Below are positions 43,039 through 51,032 of a DNA stretch of 64,000 nt, one piece after another; positions within the stretch are counted from its first letter, which is position 1, and every line of letters begins with the position of its first letter. This DNA comes from Sporosarcina sp. Lineage in GTDB: Bacteria > Bacillota > Bacilli > Bacillales_A > Planococcaceae. The notes under the pieces were generated by a model that was not told where the DNA came from, searched no databases, and saw only the letters and a list, made by a program, of their open reading frames with translations. Both the position numbers and the translations under genes were made by a program. The stretch lies in the NCBI RefSeq assembly GCF_029257255.1, contig NZ_JARICI010000004.1:62001-126000 (forward strand), written 5' to 3'.

Positions 43039-43251
43039 ATGGATATGCATACACAGTTCGATACAGGCGGTCTGTTCGTTTTATTTAGCTTTATACCGCT
43101 TATACTTAATTTACTTTTAATCATTTTTGCTATTTATTTTATAGTGAAGGTAATTAAATTTATGAATAATAAAATTGAATTGGATCGAGTGAAAAATGAA
43201 AAACTGACCGAGTTGATTAAAGTTCTTCATCAGAATAAGGATGTGCATTGA
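43039..43251 (+). CDS. Small single-span membrane protein of the ECF operon (70 aa)
   Basis: One long hydrophobic segment (about residues 11-36) and a charged cytoplasmic tail (NNKIELDRVKNEKLTELIKV). AAGGAGGTG precedes the ATG, and the gene lies 34 bases after the anti-sigma stop, before a strong terminator, so it is the third gene of that operon. It may modulate sigma/anti-sigma signalling; this is inferred from position only. Confidence 0.72.
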   Translation: MDMHTQFDTGGLFVLFSFIPLILNLLLIIFAIYFIVKVIKFMNNKIELDRVKNEKLTELIKVLHQNKDVH

Positions 43252-43267
43252 TACTATTTACAAGTTT

Positions 43268-43307
43268 GCACCGCTGATTCCTCTACGAATCAGCGGTGCT
43301 TTTTTTA
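43268..43307 (+). terminator. Terminator of the ECF operon
   Basis: Thirteen-base perfect stem GCACCGCTGATTC/GAATCAGCGGTGC, six-base loop, seven or more T residues. Confidence 0.93.
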
Positions 43308-43343
43308 ATTGCCTGTACATAGAATGAGAGGACGATAGAAAGG

Positions 43344-44438
43344 ATGGTTGGCATATACGGTCATATTACTGAATACATGGGGACGGCTTATACAGGTAAA
43401 GGAATCATGCACAAATATGAGGAGCTGATGGAGGAGTCAAGAAAGACGATATTCCTCAAATGTCTGCCTACGCATTCACTGTCGCAGGTGCTGAATGATT
43501 TGGCGGTGTACTTCGTCAAAAGAGGGCACCCTGTCGACCGCTTCATGAATCCTGGACATGTGGATAAAACAGATGCTATTTATGTAAATGAACTCAAGCT
43601 CTTTATCCTGCAGGCATCGCATCCGATTTCATTCGAACCGATGGATTTAGGGGGACGGCATAAGGTGTTTTGTTTCTACGATGTCTATCATCAGGAACAT
43701 CTGTACCAGCAGCATGAAGAAGTGGGCGACTTGCTAAAGCAGGCGAAGTACAGCTTCAGAAAGTCTCTGTCTGCCTTAGAAAGTGCTAAAGAAATTCACG
43801 ATGAATGGGAAGTAGTTAATATTCAACGGATGGATTGGGAAAGGCACACTGCCTTGATAGAAAAATTGAAAGAAGAAATATTTGGGACGATTGAATTGGC
43901 AAAAACGGCGAACATTTCTCATCGAATTATAGGTTCGTTGTCCGCTGGCAGTGCACATGATTTTATTCCGTCGATCACTAAACGAATGAGGAAGCGAATG
44001 TTAATTAAAGGATTGCCGGGAACAGGGAAATCCACGATGATGCGTGCGATTGGAGAAGAGGCAGAGCGAAGGGGGATTGACGTACTGTACGGCTGGTGTG
44101 GACTCGATCCTTCCAGTATTGATCTAGTCCTCTTCCCTGAACTTTCCATTTGTTTATTCGATTCGACTCAACCGCATGTTTATGATCCTGAAGGTCCACG
44201 TGATGAGTTAGTGGACATCGTACCTCTTTGCGCCGAAGATCAACGAGCAGAGGAAAAAATCAAAGAAATAGCACATCGTTACCGAGAAGCAATCGCAGAC
44301 GCCTCAGGCTACATGCAGACAGCAATGAAAGCCCAAAACACCGCCCGTTTGCAAATGGATCGCTCATTGAATGTGGAAGTATTTGAAAAGAAACTGCAGT
44401 CGCTGTATGCACTTATTAAATCAATGGATGGGAATTAA
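43344..44438 (+). CDS. PRK06851-type P-loop ATPase with degenerate N-terminal duplicate
   Basis: A 364-residue soluble protein made of two similar NTPase-like halves. The C-terminal half has an intact Walker A (IKGLPGTGKSTMMRAIG, about residues 219-235) followed by RRGIDVLYGWCGLDPSSIDL, FPELSICLFD and TQPHVYDPEGP. The N-terminal half repeats this order (FLKCLPTHSLSQVL, KRGHPVDRF, VNELKLFILQ, SHPISFEP), but its P-loop has lost the GxGKS/T residues. This matches the family I know as PRK06851, of unknown function. The ATG at 43344 directly abuts AAAGG; no better start was found. Confidence 0.75.
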   Translation: MVGIYGHITEYMGTAYTGKGIMHKYEELMEESRKTIFLKCLPTHSLSQVLNDLAVYFVKRGHPVDRFMNPGHVDKTDAIYVNELKLFILQASHPISFEPMDLGGRHKVFCFYDVYHQEHLYQQHEEVGDLLKQAKYSFRKSLSALESAKEIHDEWEVVNIQRMDWERHTALIEKLKEEIFGTIELAKTANISHRIIGSLSAGSAHDFIPSITKRMRKRMLIKGLPGTGKSTMMRAIGEEAERRGIDVLYGWCGLDPSSIDLVLFPELSICLFDSTQPHVYDPEGPRDELVDIVPLCAEDQRAEEKIKEIAHRYREAIADASGYMQTAMKAQNTARLQMDRSLNVEVFEKKLQSLYALIKSMDGN

Positions 44439-44448
44439 GGAACTGATT

Positions 44449-44595
44449 TTTGCTTGCTGAATGATCATAGAACATTGCCGCGTGATCATAAACTTTGTTC
44501 ATGCGATCATACCGCAGCCCCAGCCGCTCATAGAGGTTCCGCATGCGCTCATACATGCCTCCAACTTGATCATACACGCAACGTTCGTGATCATA
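44449..44595 (-). repeat. Class-2 21-bp-period array (locus C), seven units
   Basis: On the plus strand TGATCATA-like motifs begin at 44462, 44483, 44504, 44525, 44546, 44567 and 44588, an exact 21-bp period. Read on the minus strand the units are TATGATCA, TATGATCA, TATGAGCG, TATGAGCG, TATGATCG, TATGATCA, TATGATCA. The array begins about 40 bp beyond the bshB2 terminator, reads in the direction of bshB2 transcription, and fills the gap between two convergent genes. Confidence 0.92.
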
Positions 44596-44633
44596 GAGAA
44601 AATTCTAAGCAGGATAGTCATAGCCCATCAATA

Positions 44634-44664
44634 AAAAAACCGCAGACAACTCTGCGGTTTTTAG
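44634..44664. terminator. Bidirectional terminator at the bshB2 end
   Basis: AAAAACCGCAGA/TCTGCGGTTTTT with a four-base loop. Confidence 0.9.
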
Positions 44665-45332
44665 TCGAATTTATGAATATAAAAGTCTTCATAGTGGAGC
44701 CAGTTCAATGCTTCCTGATCGTGATCAGCCCATCGCTTCTCCATATCAGGCAGCATCCAGATCGTCTGAGAGGCATGTGCCCGCAATGCAGCAATTTTCT
44801 TATCCGCAACTTCAGGTAAATGGTGAATAACATCCGGCTTGCCGATTGTCTTGACCGTGTCATTATCGAATGCCTTCAAATAGACCAGTGGACGCTTGGC
44901 TTCTGGAATTTTTCCAACCGCTTCTAGCACTGCCACGCCTGTCGCATTATGGTCAGGGTGTACAGCAAGCGTCGGATGGAACGTAATTACTAATGAAGGA
45001 TTCAATTCTTCAATTAAATCAGTCATCATTTTTACGAGATTTTCAGGATCTTCGAATTCTACCGTTTTATCGCGTAAGCCCATCATGCGCAAATCCGTCA
45101 GTCCCATTGCCTCACAAGCATCAAGCAGTTCTTGCTTACGGAACTGCGGCAATGTTTCACGGTTTGCAAAAGGTGGATTGCCTAAGTTTCGTCCCATTTC
45201 ACCAAGTGTTAAGCATGCATAGGTTACAGGTACGCCCATTTCGATATATTTAGAAATCGTTGCGCCAAGCCCGAATGTTTCGTCGTCGGGGTGAGGGAAA
45301 ACGACTAATACATGTCTTTCATTTCGTATCAT
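44661..45332 (-). CDS. bshB2: Bacillithiol biosynthesis deacetylase BshB2
   Basis: Zinc-dependent LmbE/PIG-L-family deacetylase of 223 residues that removes the acetyl group from GlcNAc-malate to give GlcN-malate, the second step in bacillithiol synthesis. The metal site is visible as HPDDE (residues 14-18) and HPDH. It follows a yojF gene with 17 bases between them, the same order as yojF-yojG in B. subtilis. The start is ATG 45332, with GGGAG upstream. bshB2 is the secondary deacetylase in some Bacillus; whether a bshB1 exists elsewhere cannot be seen. Confidence 0.9.
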   Translation of the reverse strand: MIRNERHVLVVFPHPDDETFGLGATISKYIEMGVPVTYACLTLGEMGRNLGNPPFANRETLPQFRKQELLDACEAMGLTDLRMMGLRDKTVEFEDPENLVKMMTDLIEELNPSLVITFHPTLAVHPDHNATGVAVLEAVGKIPEAKRPLVYLKAFDNDTVKTIGKPDVIHHLPEVADKKIAALRAHASQTIWMLPDMEKRWADHDQEALNWLHYEDFYIHKFD

Positions 45333-45349
45333 CAAAAAAATCTCCCTTC

Positions 45350-45700
45350 TTAATATGCGAATGGCGTTTCGCTGATTTCTAGCGCCACAGCCAATTTTCC
45401 GTCAGGTCCTAGTCCCGCCATTAACAGACGGTTGTGCTCATCCATCTCATAATGCGTGATACCTTGTGCATAAATCCAGCCGCTCGGCAGTTTCAGTCCG
45501 ATACGGTGAGGGGAGTCGCCCGCAACTTTTCCGAGCTCATAGCGGATGACTATATTCCGGATGAACGCGCCGGCATTGAAGAAGCCTTCCTGAAAATGAG
45601 CAGCATACGATCCATTCGTTGTTTCCAAATGAATATATACATCTTTATTGGCAAAGGAGTCCAGTAACTCCTGCAAATGATTTACGTCAACAGTTTGCAT
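45350..45700 (-). CDS. yojF: YojF family protein
   Basis: A 116-residue protein of the YojF (DUF1806) family, found beside bshB2/yojG in Bacillales. The stretch HRIGLKLPSGWIYAQGITHY is characteristic. No reaction is known; the conserved pairing suggests a role linked to the deacetylase or bacillithiol use. TAGGAGG precedes the ATG. First gene of the two-gene operon. Confidence 0.87.
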   Translation of the reverse strand: MQTVDVNHLQELLDSFANKDVYIHLETTNGSYAAHFQEGFFNAGAFIRNIVIRYELGKVAGDSPHRIGLKLPSGWIYAQGITHYEMDEHNRLLMAGLGPDGKLAVALEISETPFAY

Positions 45701-45832
45701 ACTTATCCTCCTATGTAGTGCGTTAATTCACGGACAGCAGACAAATGACTGCCGTGTGCAGTGCAATGATTTGTCTGAAATCCATATAATCTCAGTATAT
45801 CGAAAGTCCGCTTTGATTGCGATTAGACGGCT

Positions 45833-45861
45833 CAAAAAAAGCCGGGAGCAATTCCCGGCTG
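45833..45861 (-). terminator. Terminator of pdxK
   Basis: On the minus strand AGCCGGGA, short loop, TCCCGGCT, seven T residues. Confidence 0.88.
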
Positions 45862-45869
45862 AGTTTCTG

Positions 45870-46706
45870 TCAGACTTCGTGTAATGTGATGTGCGGCGTA
45901 TCGAATTGATTTTTCGCACCGTGCATGACAGGTCCGACATATTCATTGAGCTTCCAGCCATGCGTAATTGCAGCTGTCACGAATTGTTTTGCTTCAATGA
46001 CCGCATCTTTAATCGTCATGCCGTTCGCAAGGTTCGCTGTGATGGCGGCTGCAAACGTACAGCCAGCGCCGTGATTATAATACGTATCCGCTTTTTCAGC
46101 TTCCAATAAAGTGAATGCCTGTCCATCATAAAACAGATCGACCGCTGTATCGTGTTCCAGCTGTTTGCCGCCTTTGATCACTACATTGCGTGCACCGAGC
46201 TGATGAATTTTCTCTGCAGCTTGTTTCATTTCTTCGATTGTTTTAGGCGTCTTCATTCCAGCTAATTGTCCGGATTCAAATAAATTCGGCGTGACAATTT
46301 CAGCTTTAGGTATCAAGTATTTGATCATTGCGTCGGTGTTACCGGGATTTAATACTTCATCTTCGCCTTTACAGACCATGACAGGATCGATGACCACGTG
46401 ATCCAAGCCTGATTCATCAATCGCCTGTCCGGCAGTACGAATGATTTCTTCTGTGCTCAACATTCCTGTCTTGATCGCGTCAATTCCAGTTGACAGCGCC
46501 GTCTTCAGCTGTGCTTTTACGACGTCAATCGGTAGTGAGTAGACATTATGCGCCCAATTACTTTCAGGATCCATAGTCACAACAACTGTCAACGCAGTCA
46601 TACCGTAAGTTCCATGCTCTTGAAACGTTTTCAAATCCGCCTGAATTCCGGCGCCCCCTGAAGTATCAGAACCCGCAATCGTCAAAGTCTTCTTTAATCC
46701 CATCAT
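45870..46706 (-). CDS. pdxK: Pyridoxine/HMP kinase (PdxK, ThiD family)
   Basis: A 278-residue ribokinase-family enzyme that phosphorylates pyridoxine/pyridoxal/pyridoxamine, and possibly hydroxymethylpyrimidine, in the cytoplasm. Motifs are IAGSDTSGGAGIQADLK at the N terminus, VIDPVMVCKGED, VTPNLFE, VIKGGK and the ATP/anion-hole stretch NHGAGCTFAAAI near residue 210. In that stretch the usual GTGC reads GAGC, as in Bacillus PdxK. It corresponds to B. subtilis PdxK (formerly ThiD/YwdB), and the neighbouring ung-ywdI-ywdK supports this. GGGGACG precedes the ATG. Confidence 0.85.
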   Translation of the reverse strand: MMGLKKTLTIAGSDTSGGAGIQADLKTFQEHGTYGMTALTVVVTMDPESNWAHNVYSLPIDVVKAQLKTALSTGIDAIKTGMLSTEEIIRTAGQAIDESGLDHVVIDPVMVCKGEDEVLNPGNTDAMIKYLIPKAEIVTPNLFESGQLAGMKTPKTIEEMKQAAEKIHQLGARNVVIKGGKQLEHDTAVDLFYDGQAFTLLEAEKADTYYNHGAGCTFAAAITANLANGMTIKDAVIEAKQFVTAAITHGWKLNEYVGPVMHGAKNQFDTPHITLHEV

Positions 46707-46925
46707 TAAACGTCCCCTTCATTCGCAAGTTTTCTTGTACCTAATAGTAAACAACAATCCAAATGAACACAATTATTTTGTATAGACTCTAGTTCTAGTA
46801 TCTTCTAATAAGTTACAATTTTTGACGCTGTGAAAAAGTGAAACTTATTACCTTGCAGAACGTACAGATAGATAGAGATGTATGATATATTTTATCGGGT
46901 TATTCATATAGAAAGGTCGTGAATC

Positions 46926-47699
46926 ATGAGCAAGCATGATCCGTCTGAATCAGGAAAACGTGAAATCGAACGGGCGGATGAAGAGACGTCTGTTACCGTC
47001 GATGAAATGATAAAGCGGAAACCAAAGGCGAGAAAGAAGCGCAAGCGGAAAATGGGGTTCTTGGAACTAGGATTTACTCTCTGGTCTTCTTGGAGAAAAA
47101 CCTATATCCTGCTCATTCTGATGCTGGTAGCAGCGATCATCATCCTGCCTGTAGCGGGGTTCTATCTCATTAAAATGGGCTCGACCTTCTCGGAACAAAA
47201 AGGCGCATTTGTCGAGCATGTCCAGGAACTTCAGGAATTGACCACGGCTGAAGCCTATACAAAAGTCCTTGTCGAACGCACGGACAATGAATTATTTGGA
47301 CAGAGCATCGGCGTCAACTTGCCAGGCACGAAACGTAATCTCTTGGTCGTCATCCCGGGCTCCGTCAAAGCAGGCATCGATCTTAGCGATATCACGGAAA
47401 ATGACCTGACAATTGACGACACAGAAAAGACTGTGCGTCTACGTGTACCTTCGGCAGAATTCCTTGGAGGCGCAGAAATTTACTTCGATCAAGTGGAGGT
47501 TTATTCACTAGAAGGATTATTTCGCACGAAAGCGGATATAGAAGAAGGGTACGAACTTGCCAATGAAGCGAAGATTTTGATTGTGGAAGAGGCGTCTGAA
47601 CAAGGCGTACTGCAAACGGCCGAGCGTAACGCGGAGAAGACATTGAAGGAAATGTTTTCATTAGCAGGCTATAAGCTAGAGGTCGAATTCAAGGAGTGA
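46926..47699 (+). CDS. DUF4230 family membrane protein
   Basis: A 257-residue protein with a basic cytoplasmic N-terminal tail (about 60 residues, rich in Lys/Arg), one membrane helix (about 61-85) and an extracytoplasmic domain. The segment VIPGSVKAGIDLSDITENDL is the hallmark of DUF4230. Function is unknown. AAAGGTCG precedes the ATG. The stop overlaps the ribosome binding site of ung, indicating cotranscription with it. Confidence 0.82.
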   Translation: MSKHDPSESGKREIERADEETSVTVDEMIKRKPKARKKRKRKMGFLELGFTLWSSWRKTYILLILMLVAAIIILPVAGFYLIKMGSTFSEQKGAFVEHVQELQELTTAEAYTKVLVERTDNELFGQSIGVNLPGTKRNLLVVIPGSVKAGIDLSDITENDLTIDDTEKTVRLRVPSAEFLGGAEIYFDQVEVYSLEGLFRTKADIEEGYELANEAKILIVEEASEQGVLQTAERNAEKTLKEMFSLAGYKLEVEFKE

Positions 47700-47704
47700 T
47701 GCAG

Positions 47705-48397
47705 ATGAAGCCGAAATTTCATAATGATTGGGACACTGTACTAAGTGAGGAATTTGAAAAGCCATACTATCAGACACTGCGAAAATTTCTGCAGTCGGAA
47801 TATGCGACACATGTGATTTATCCACAAATGCAGGATATGTGGACCGCTTTCGAATTAACGCCGTATCATGACGTAAAAGTGGTGATTTTGGGACAGGATC
47901 CTTATCACGGACCGGATCAGGCAGAGGGGATGAGCTTTTCTGTCAAGCCGGGCATCAAGATTCCGCCGAGTCTGCGCAACATCTTTAAGGAACTTTCTTC
48001 AGATTTGGATGTTCCGATACCGTCGAGCGGTACGTTGACAGGTTGGGCGGAACAAGGTGTATTATTATTGAATACCGTACTTACTGTGCGTGAAAGTTCA
48101 GCGGCTTCTCACAAAAGGCAGGGCTGGGAACTCTTTACGGATGAAGTAATTCGCAAGTTATCTCTGCGCCGAGAGCCGATCGTCTTCATTCTATGGGGCC
48201 GCCATGCGCAAGAAAAGACGGCTTTGATTAATCGGAGAAGACATACGATTATTGAGTCAACGCACCCAAGTCCATTCAGTGCCGCCCGTGGTTTTTTCGG
48301 CAGCCGTCCATTTTCCAGAACAAATGATTTTTTGCGTGAATGGGGCAGCGGGCCGGTTGATTGGGCTAAAACGTCAGCGGATCAGCTGGAAAGTTAG
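47705..48397 (+). CDS. ung: Uracil-DNA glycosylase
   Basis: Family-1 uracil-DNA glycosylase of 230 residues, which excises uracil from DNA as the first step of base-excision repair. The catalytic water-activating loop GQDPYHGPDQAEG contains Asp65, and the second signature HPSPFSAARGFFGS carries the catalytic His. AAGGAG overlaps the stop of the DUF4230 gene, fixing the start at 47705. The order ung, small Cys protein, ywdI, ywdK resembles that of B. subtilis. Confidence 0.95.
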   Translation: MKPKFHNDWDTVLSEEFEKPYYQTLRKFLQSEYATHVIYPQMQDMWTAFELTPYHDVKVVILGQDPYHGPDQAEGMSFSVKPGIKIPPSLRNIFKELSSDLDVPIPSSGTLTGWAEQGVLLLNTVLTVRESSAASHKRQGWELFTDEVIRKLSLRREPIVFILWGRHAQEKTALINRRRHTIIESTHPSPFSAARGFFGSRPFSRTNDFLREWGSGPVDWAKTSADQLES

Positions 48398-48412
48398 AAA
48401 GGGAGTGGGACA

Positions 48413-48589
48413 GTGGCTGTCAACTGCTTCGAATGTATTCATTTCTATACGACATGGGATCCCCAAAATCCGCGTGGTTGTAAAGCTTATGGATTTAAGA
48501 CTAAGATGATGCCATCCATCGTGGTCAAGCGTTCATCCGGAATAGAATGCTTAAAGTTTGAATCAAAGAAGGAGACGGGAAGACGATGA
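48413..48589 (+). CDS. Small Cys-rich protein between ung and ywdI (58 aa)
   Basis: A 58-residue protein starting at GTG 48413 with AAAGGGAGTGGG six to twelve bases upstream, overlapping the start of ywdI by four bases (ATGA). It has four cysteines in the pattern C-x2-C...GC...C (CFECIHF, DPQNPRGCKAYGF, IECLKF), suggesting a small metal site. I recall similar short proteins encoded next to ung in other Bacillales. The tight coupling on both sides supports a real gene in the ung operon; function unknown. Confidence 0.8.
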   Translation: MAVNCFECIHFYTTWDPQNPRGCKAYGFKTKMMPSIVVKRSSGIECLKFESKKETGRR

Positions 48590-48840
48590 TTTCATCCGAT
48601 CAATTATTGAAGGAAATAGAGCAGCAACTCGCTTTGGCTAAACGAGCGCCGAATGAACAAGTGAAAAGAGAAGCACTTTCGGCAGTGCGTGCGCTGTGTA
48701 ATGTCATGCTGAGTGATTCGAAAGCGGCAATTGCGCCGTCCGCACCGAGAGCAATCCAACTCCAACAGCCTGTTACATCACTGAATGAACAGCCGCTGCA
48801 GGAAGCAGATGCGAACGGCGAGTCCTTGTTCGATTTTTAA
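48586..48840 (+). CDS. ywdI: YwdI family protein
   Basis: An 84-residue hydrophilic protein of the YwdI family. The N-terminal helical part (LKEIEQQLALAKRAPNEQVK, then LSAVRALCNVML) is the conserved portion; the rest is a disordered Pro/Gln/Ala-rich linker ending in the acidic aromatic tail SLFDF. Function is unknown. It overlaps the preceding small gene by four bases; GAAGGAGACGGG provides the site. Confidence 0.83.
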   Translation: MISSDQLLKEIEQQLALAKRAPNEQVKREALSAVRALCNVMLSDSKAAIAPSAPRAIQLQQPVTSLNEQPLQEADANGESLFDF

Positions 48841-48942
48841 CGTTGCCACAAACCGTTCGAAAACTACACCATTCAGATGATTTGAATATGGTAAACTAGA
48901 AACAGTATGTACGTGATCAGTCGTCAGAAAGAAGGAATATTC

Positions 48943-49323
48943 ATGCCGTTTTTTATTATAGCAGGAGCGATTAACGCAGCTATTGCAGTGGCGTTCGGTG
49001 CATTTGGAGCCCACGCGCTGAAGGATCGTCTGTCTGAACATTATTTGGCTGTCTGGGAAACCGCGGTCCAGTATCAAATGTTTCATGCCATCGGATTAAT
49101 TGCGGTCGGTATATTAATGAGCAGTGCATTGCTCGGACCATCTTCTGCATTATCATGGTCAGGGTATTTATTGCTTGCAGGAGTCATTACTTTCTCTGGA
49201 AGCTTATATGTACTCAGCCTTTCCGGAATTGGAATACTCGGAGCCATTACCCCGATCGGCGGCGTGGCGTTCATTGCCGGCTGGATCATGCTGATTGTGG
49301 CAGCTGTGAAGTTCGGAAACTAA
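48943..49323 (+). CDS. ywdK: DUF423 membrane protein YwdK
   Basis: A 126-residue protein with four membrane helices of the DUF423 family: FGAFGAHALKDRL, WETAVQYQMFHAIGLIAVG and the C-terminal GAITPIGGVAFIAGW are its signatures. Its function is unknown. The start 48943 follows GAAGGAA; an upstream ATG at 48907 has no site. It has its own terminator. Confidence 0.87.
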   Translation: MPFFIIAGAINAAIAVAFGAFGAHALKDRLSEHYLAVWETAVQYQMFHAIGLIAVGILMSSALLGPSSALSWSGYLLLAGVITFSGSLYVLSLSGIGILGAITPIGGVAFIAGWIMLIVAAVKFGN

Positions 49324-49353
49324 GACAAAGGTTTTATAGCCTTTGTCTTTTTT
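49322..49353 (+). terminator. Terminator of ywdK
   Basis: AAGACAAAGG/CCTTTGTCTT with an eight-base loop and a T run. Confidence 0.88.
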
Positions 49354-49382
49354 CATAACTTACTTTTGAAAGGAAGTGCGTC

Positions 49383-50423
49383 ATGGGCCAGGTATTTTCC
49401 AGTAAACGAAATACTTTCTTTACTGTGTTGCTGCTGTTCGTGCTTGTCAGCAATTTTCTTATTTACCGCTTGCCTGTCATCCCCGGCCCAGCAGAAGCGA
49501 AGGGGGTCGTGCTGGGTTCGATCATTGACCTCGCCGTTGTAGCCCCGCTATTGATACTGGCAATCACACGCCGCAAGGGCTTTACGTTCAAGCGGGTCAT
49601 TACGTGGGTTGTGCTCGGGCTGTTCGCTTCCCGTTTTATCGTGCCTGCAGCTTACTTCCAGCCGTTCAAGTTCATTCCATATGTCGCTTTAGGCATCGAG
49701 CTGCTCATCATATTGACAGAAATATGGCTGATTGTCCTGCTGGTCAAACATCTGCCGTCAATCCTGCGCCAAATGAAATCCACTGAATCGAGCAGTCTCT
49801 TTGCTTTCCCGGCCTTAGTGAAGAAAAAAGTCTCGGATTATCCAATCATTCGAATATTGGCCGCTGAGTTTTTGATGTTCTACTATGCGTTTGCATCTTG
49901 GAAACAGAAGCCGCCCGAGAATGCTGAAAGTTTCACGATGCACCACAATACGAGCTTCATCGCCTTTTACGTTATGCTGATTCATGCAATTGCCATCGAA
50001 ACATTAGGCATTCATTGGTGGCTTCATGATAAGTCAATGATCTTATCACTCGTGCTGTTATTTCTGAATATTTATTCAGTTTTGTATTTTGTGGCGGATA
50101 TTCAAGTCGTGCGTCTCAACCCATTGCAAGTTAAGAGTGACCGGCTTCAGATTTCGTTGGGACTGGGGAAGCGAATGGAAATCCCGTTTGACGCGATTCA
50201 GAGAATTGACTGGGGAGACAGCGCCGCTTCCTGCAATCTGAAAAATAAAGAAGTGATCGATTTCATTGCGAGGGATTTTGAAGAATCATTTCCGCAGGCT
50301 GTGATTCATTTTAATCGTCCGCTCCCCGCTGTGCTGTTCCTGGGACATGAGAAGAGTTTCCGTGCAGCTGCGATCCGCGTAGACGATCTGCCGCGTTTTC
50401 GAACAATTATGGAAGCTTTATAA
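49383..50423 (+). CDS. Uncharacterised polytopic membrane protein (346 aa)
   Basis: Seven or eight hydrophobic segments: four in residues 12-125, three between about 155 and 245. A cytoplasmic C-terminal domain of about 100 residues with alternating beta strands follows (LQISLGLGKRMEIPFDAIQR), which resembles a PH-like regulatory fold. I do not recognise a named family. GAAAGGAAG precedes the ATG. It is a single-gene unit inserted between ywdK and gerQ. Confidence 0.7.
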   Translation: MGQVFSSKRNTFFTVLLLFVLVSNFLIYRLPVIPGPAEAKGVVLGSIIDLAVVAPLLILAITRRKGFTFKRVITWVVLGLFASRFIVPAAYFQPFKFIPYVALGIELLIILTEIWLIVLLVKHLPSILRQMKSTESSSLFAFPALVKKKVSDYPIIRILAAEFLMFYYAFASWKQKPPENAESFTMHHNTSFIAFYVMLIHAIAIETLGIHWWLHDKSMILSLVLLFLNIYSVLYFVADIQVVRLNPLQVKSDRLQISLGLGKRMEIPFDAIQRIDWGDSAASCNLKNKEVIDFIARDFEESFPQAVIHFNRPLPAVLFLGHEKSFRAAAIRVDDLPRFRTIMEAL

Positions 50424-50429
50424 ATAGTG

Positions 50430-50466
50430 AAACGGGCTGCCTGGGAAATTCCCGGCAGCCCGTTTT
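50430..50466. terminator. Bidirectional terminator
   Basis: ACGGGCTGCC...GGCAGCCCGT stem with a further GGGAAATTCCC pairing inside; A and T runs flank it between convergent genes. Confidence 0.9.
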
Positions 50467-50472
50467 TAGCTA

Positions 50473-50817
50473 TTATGGCGTCTGATCGAAGTAATTTAGT
50501 TCTTCATCAAACTCTGCGTAATCGAAGTAAATCATCGGGAAGAGGTATCGTCGTCCAGTTTTTGCTTCGCTGAGAATCACGTGATCGCGTCCAGCCGCTT
50601 CTACCATTCCAGCAACCTCTTTAGTATTCTTACCGGCCTCAATCGCATGTTCGAATGAAAAATGAAAAATCCCTGGCTTTCCTCTGTTTAGCCGTAAAAT
50701 ATTCTCGATGTATGATTGCTCCCTGATTGGAAGCACATTAGGATTACCTCCCGAGTATGAAGTTTGCGGAGGCGCCATTTGCTGCTGGCCGTAGCCTGGA
50801 TAATAATATTGAACCAT
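50473..50817 (-). CDS. gerQ: Spore coat protein GerQ
   Basis: A 114-residue coat protein of the GerQ (YwdL) family, made in the mother cell late in sporulation and needed for proper germination through the cortex-lytic enzyme CwlJ. The conserved C-terminal domain is complete (SYIENILRLNRGKPG, DHVILSEAKTGRRYLFPMIY, FDYAEFDEELNYF). The N-terminal arm is short and rich in Tyr/Gln/Pro (YYYPGYGQQQ). Unlike the B. subtilis protein, it carries no lysines there. AAAGGA precedes the ATG, so the short arm is not a start-site error. Its presence indicates a spore-former. Confidence 0.88.
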   Translation of the reverse strand: MVQYYYPGYGQQQMAPPQTSYSGGNPNVLPIREQSYIENILRLNRGKPGIFHFSFEHAIEAGKNTKEVAGMVEAAGRDHVILSEAKTGRRYLFPMIYFDYAEFDEELNYFDQTP

Positions 50818-50969
50818 TTCAACATCCTTTCATTAGATAAGTGGGCAGTCTCTTTCCGTCGGGGAGAAGAAGCAGTAGTGCGGTTACTGCCATAACAGCC
50901 AAAGCAAAACCCCTTGCTCGTATTCTATGTCCTGACAGGCAACGGTATGACAGGAAGTTTTAGAAGGAT

Positions 50970-51032
50970 TATGATCGAGGGCGGAGTACTTATGAGCGCT
51001 CGCGAGAGGTTTATGATCATATGGGGCAAATG
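50970..51032 (+). repeat. Class-2 21-bp-period array (locus D1), three clear units
   Basis: TATGATCG at 50970, TATGAGCG at 50991 and TATGATCA at 51012, exactly 21 bp apart. Two weaker motifs (TATGTCCT at 50926, TATGACAG at 50946) precede them with spacings of 20 and 24 bp, as if older units had picked up small indels. It faces the inverted class-1 array D2, and the last unit overlaps D2's distal end by two bases. Confidence 0.8.
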
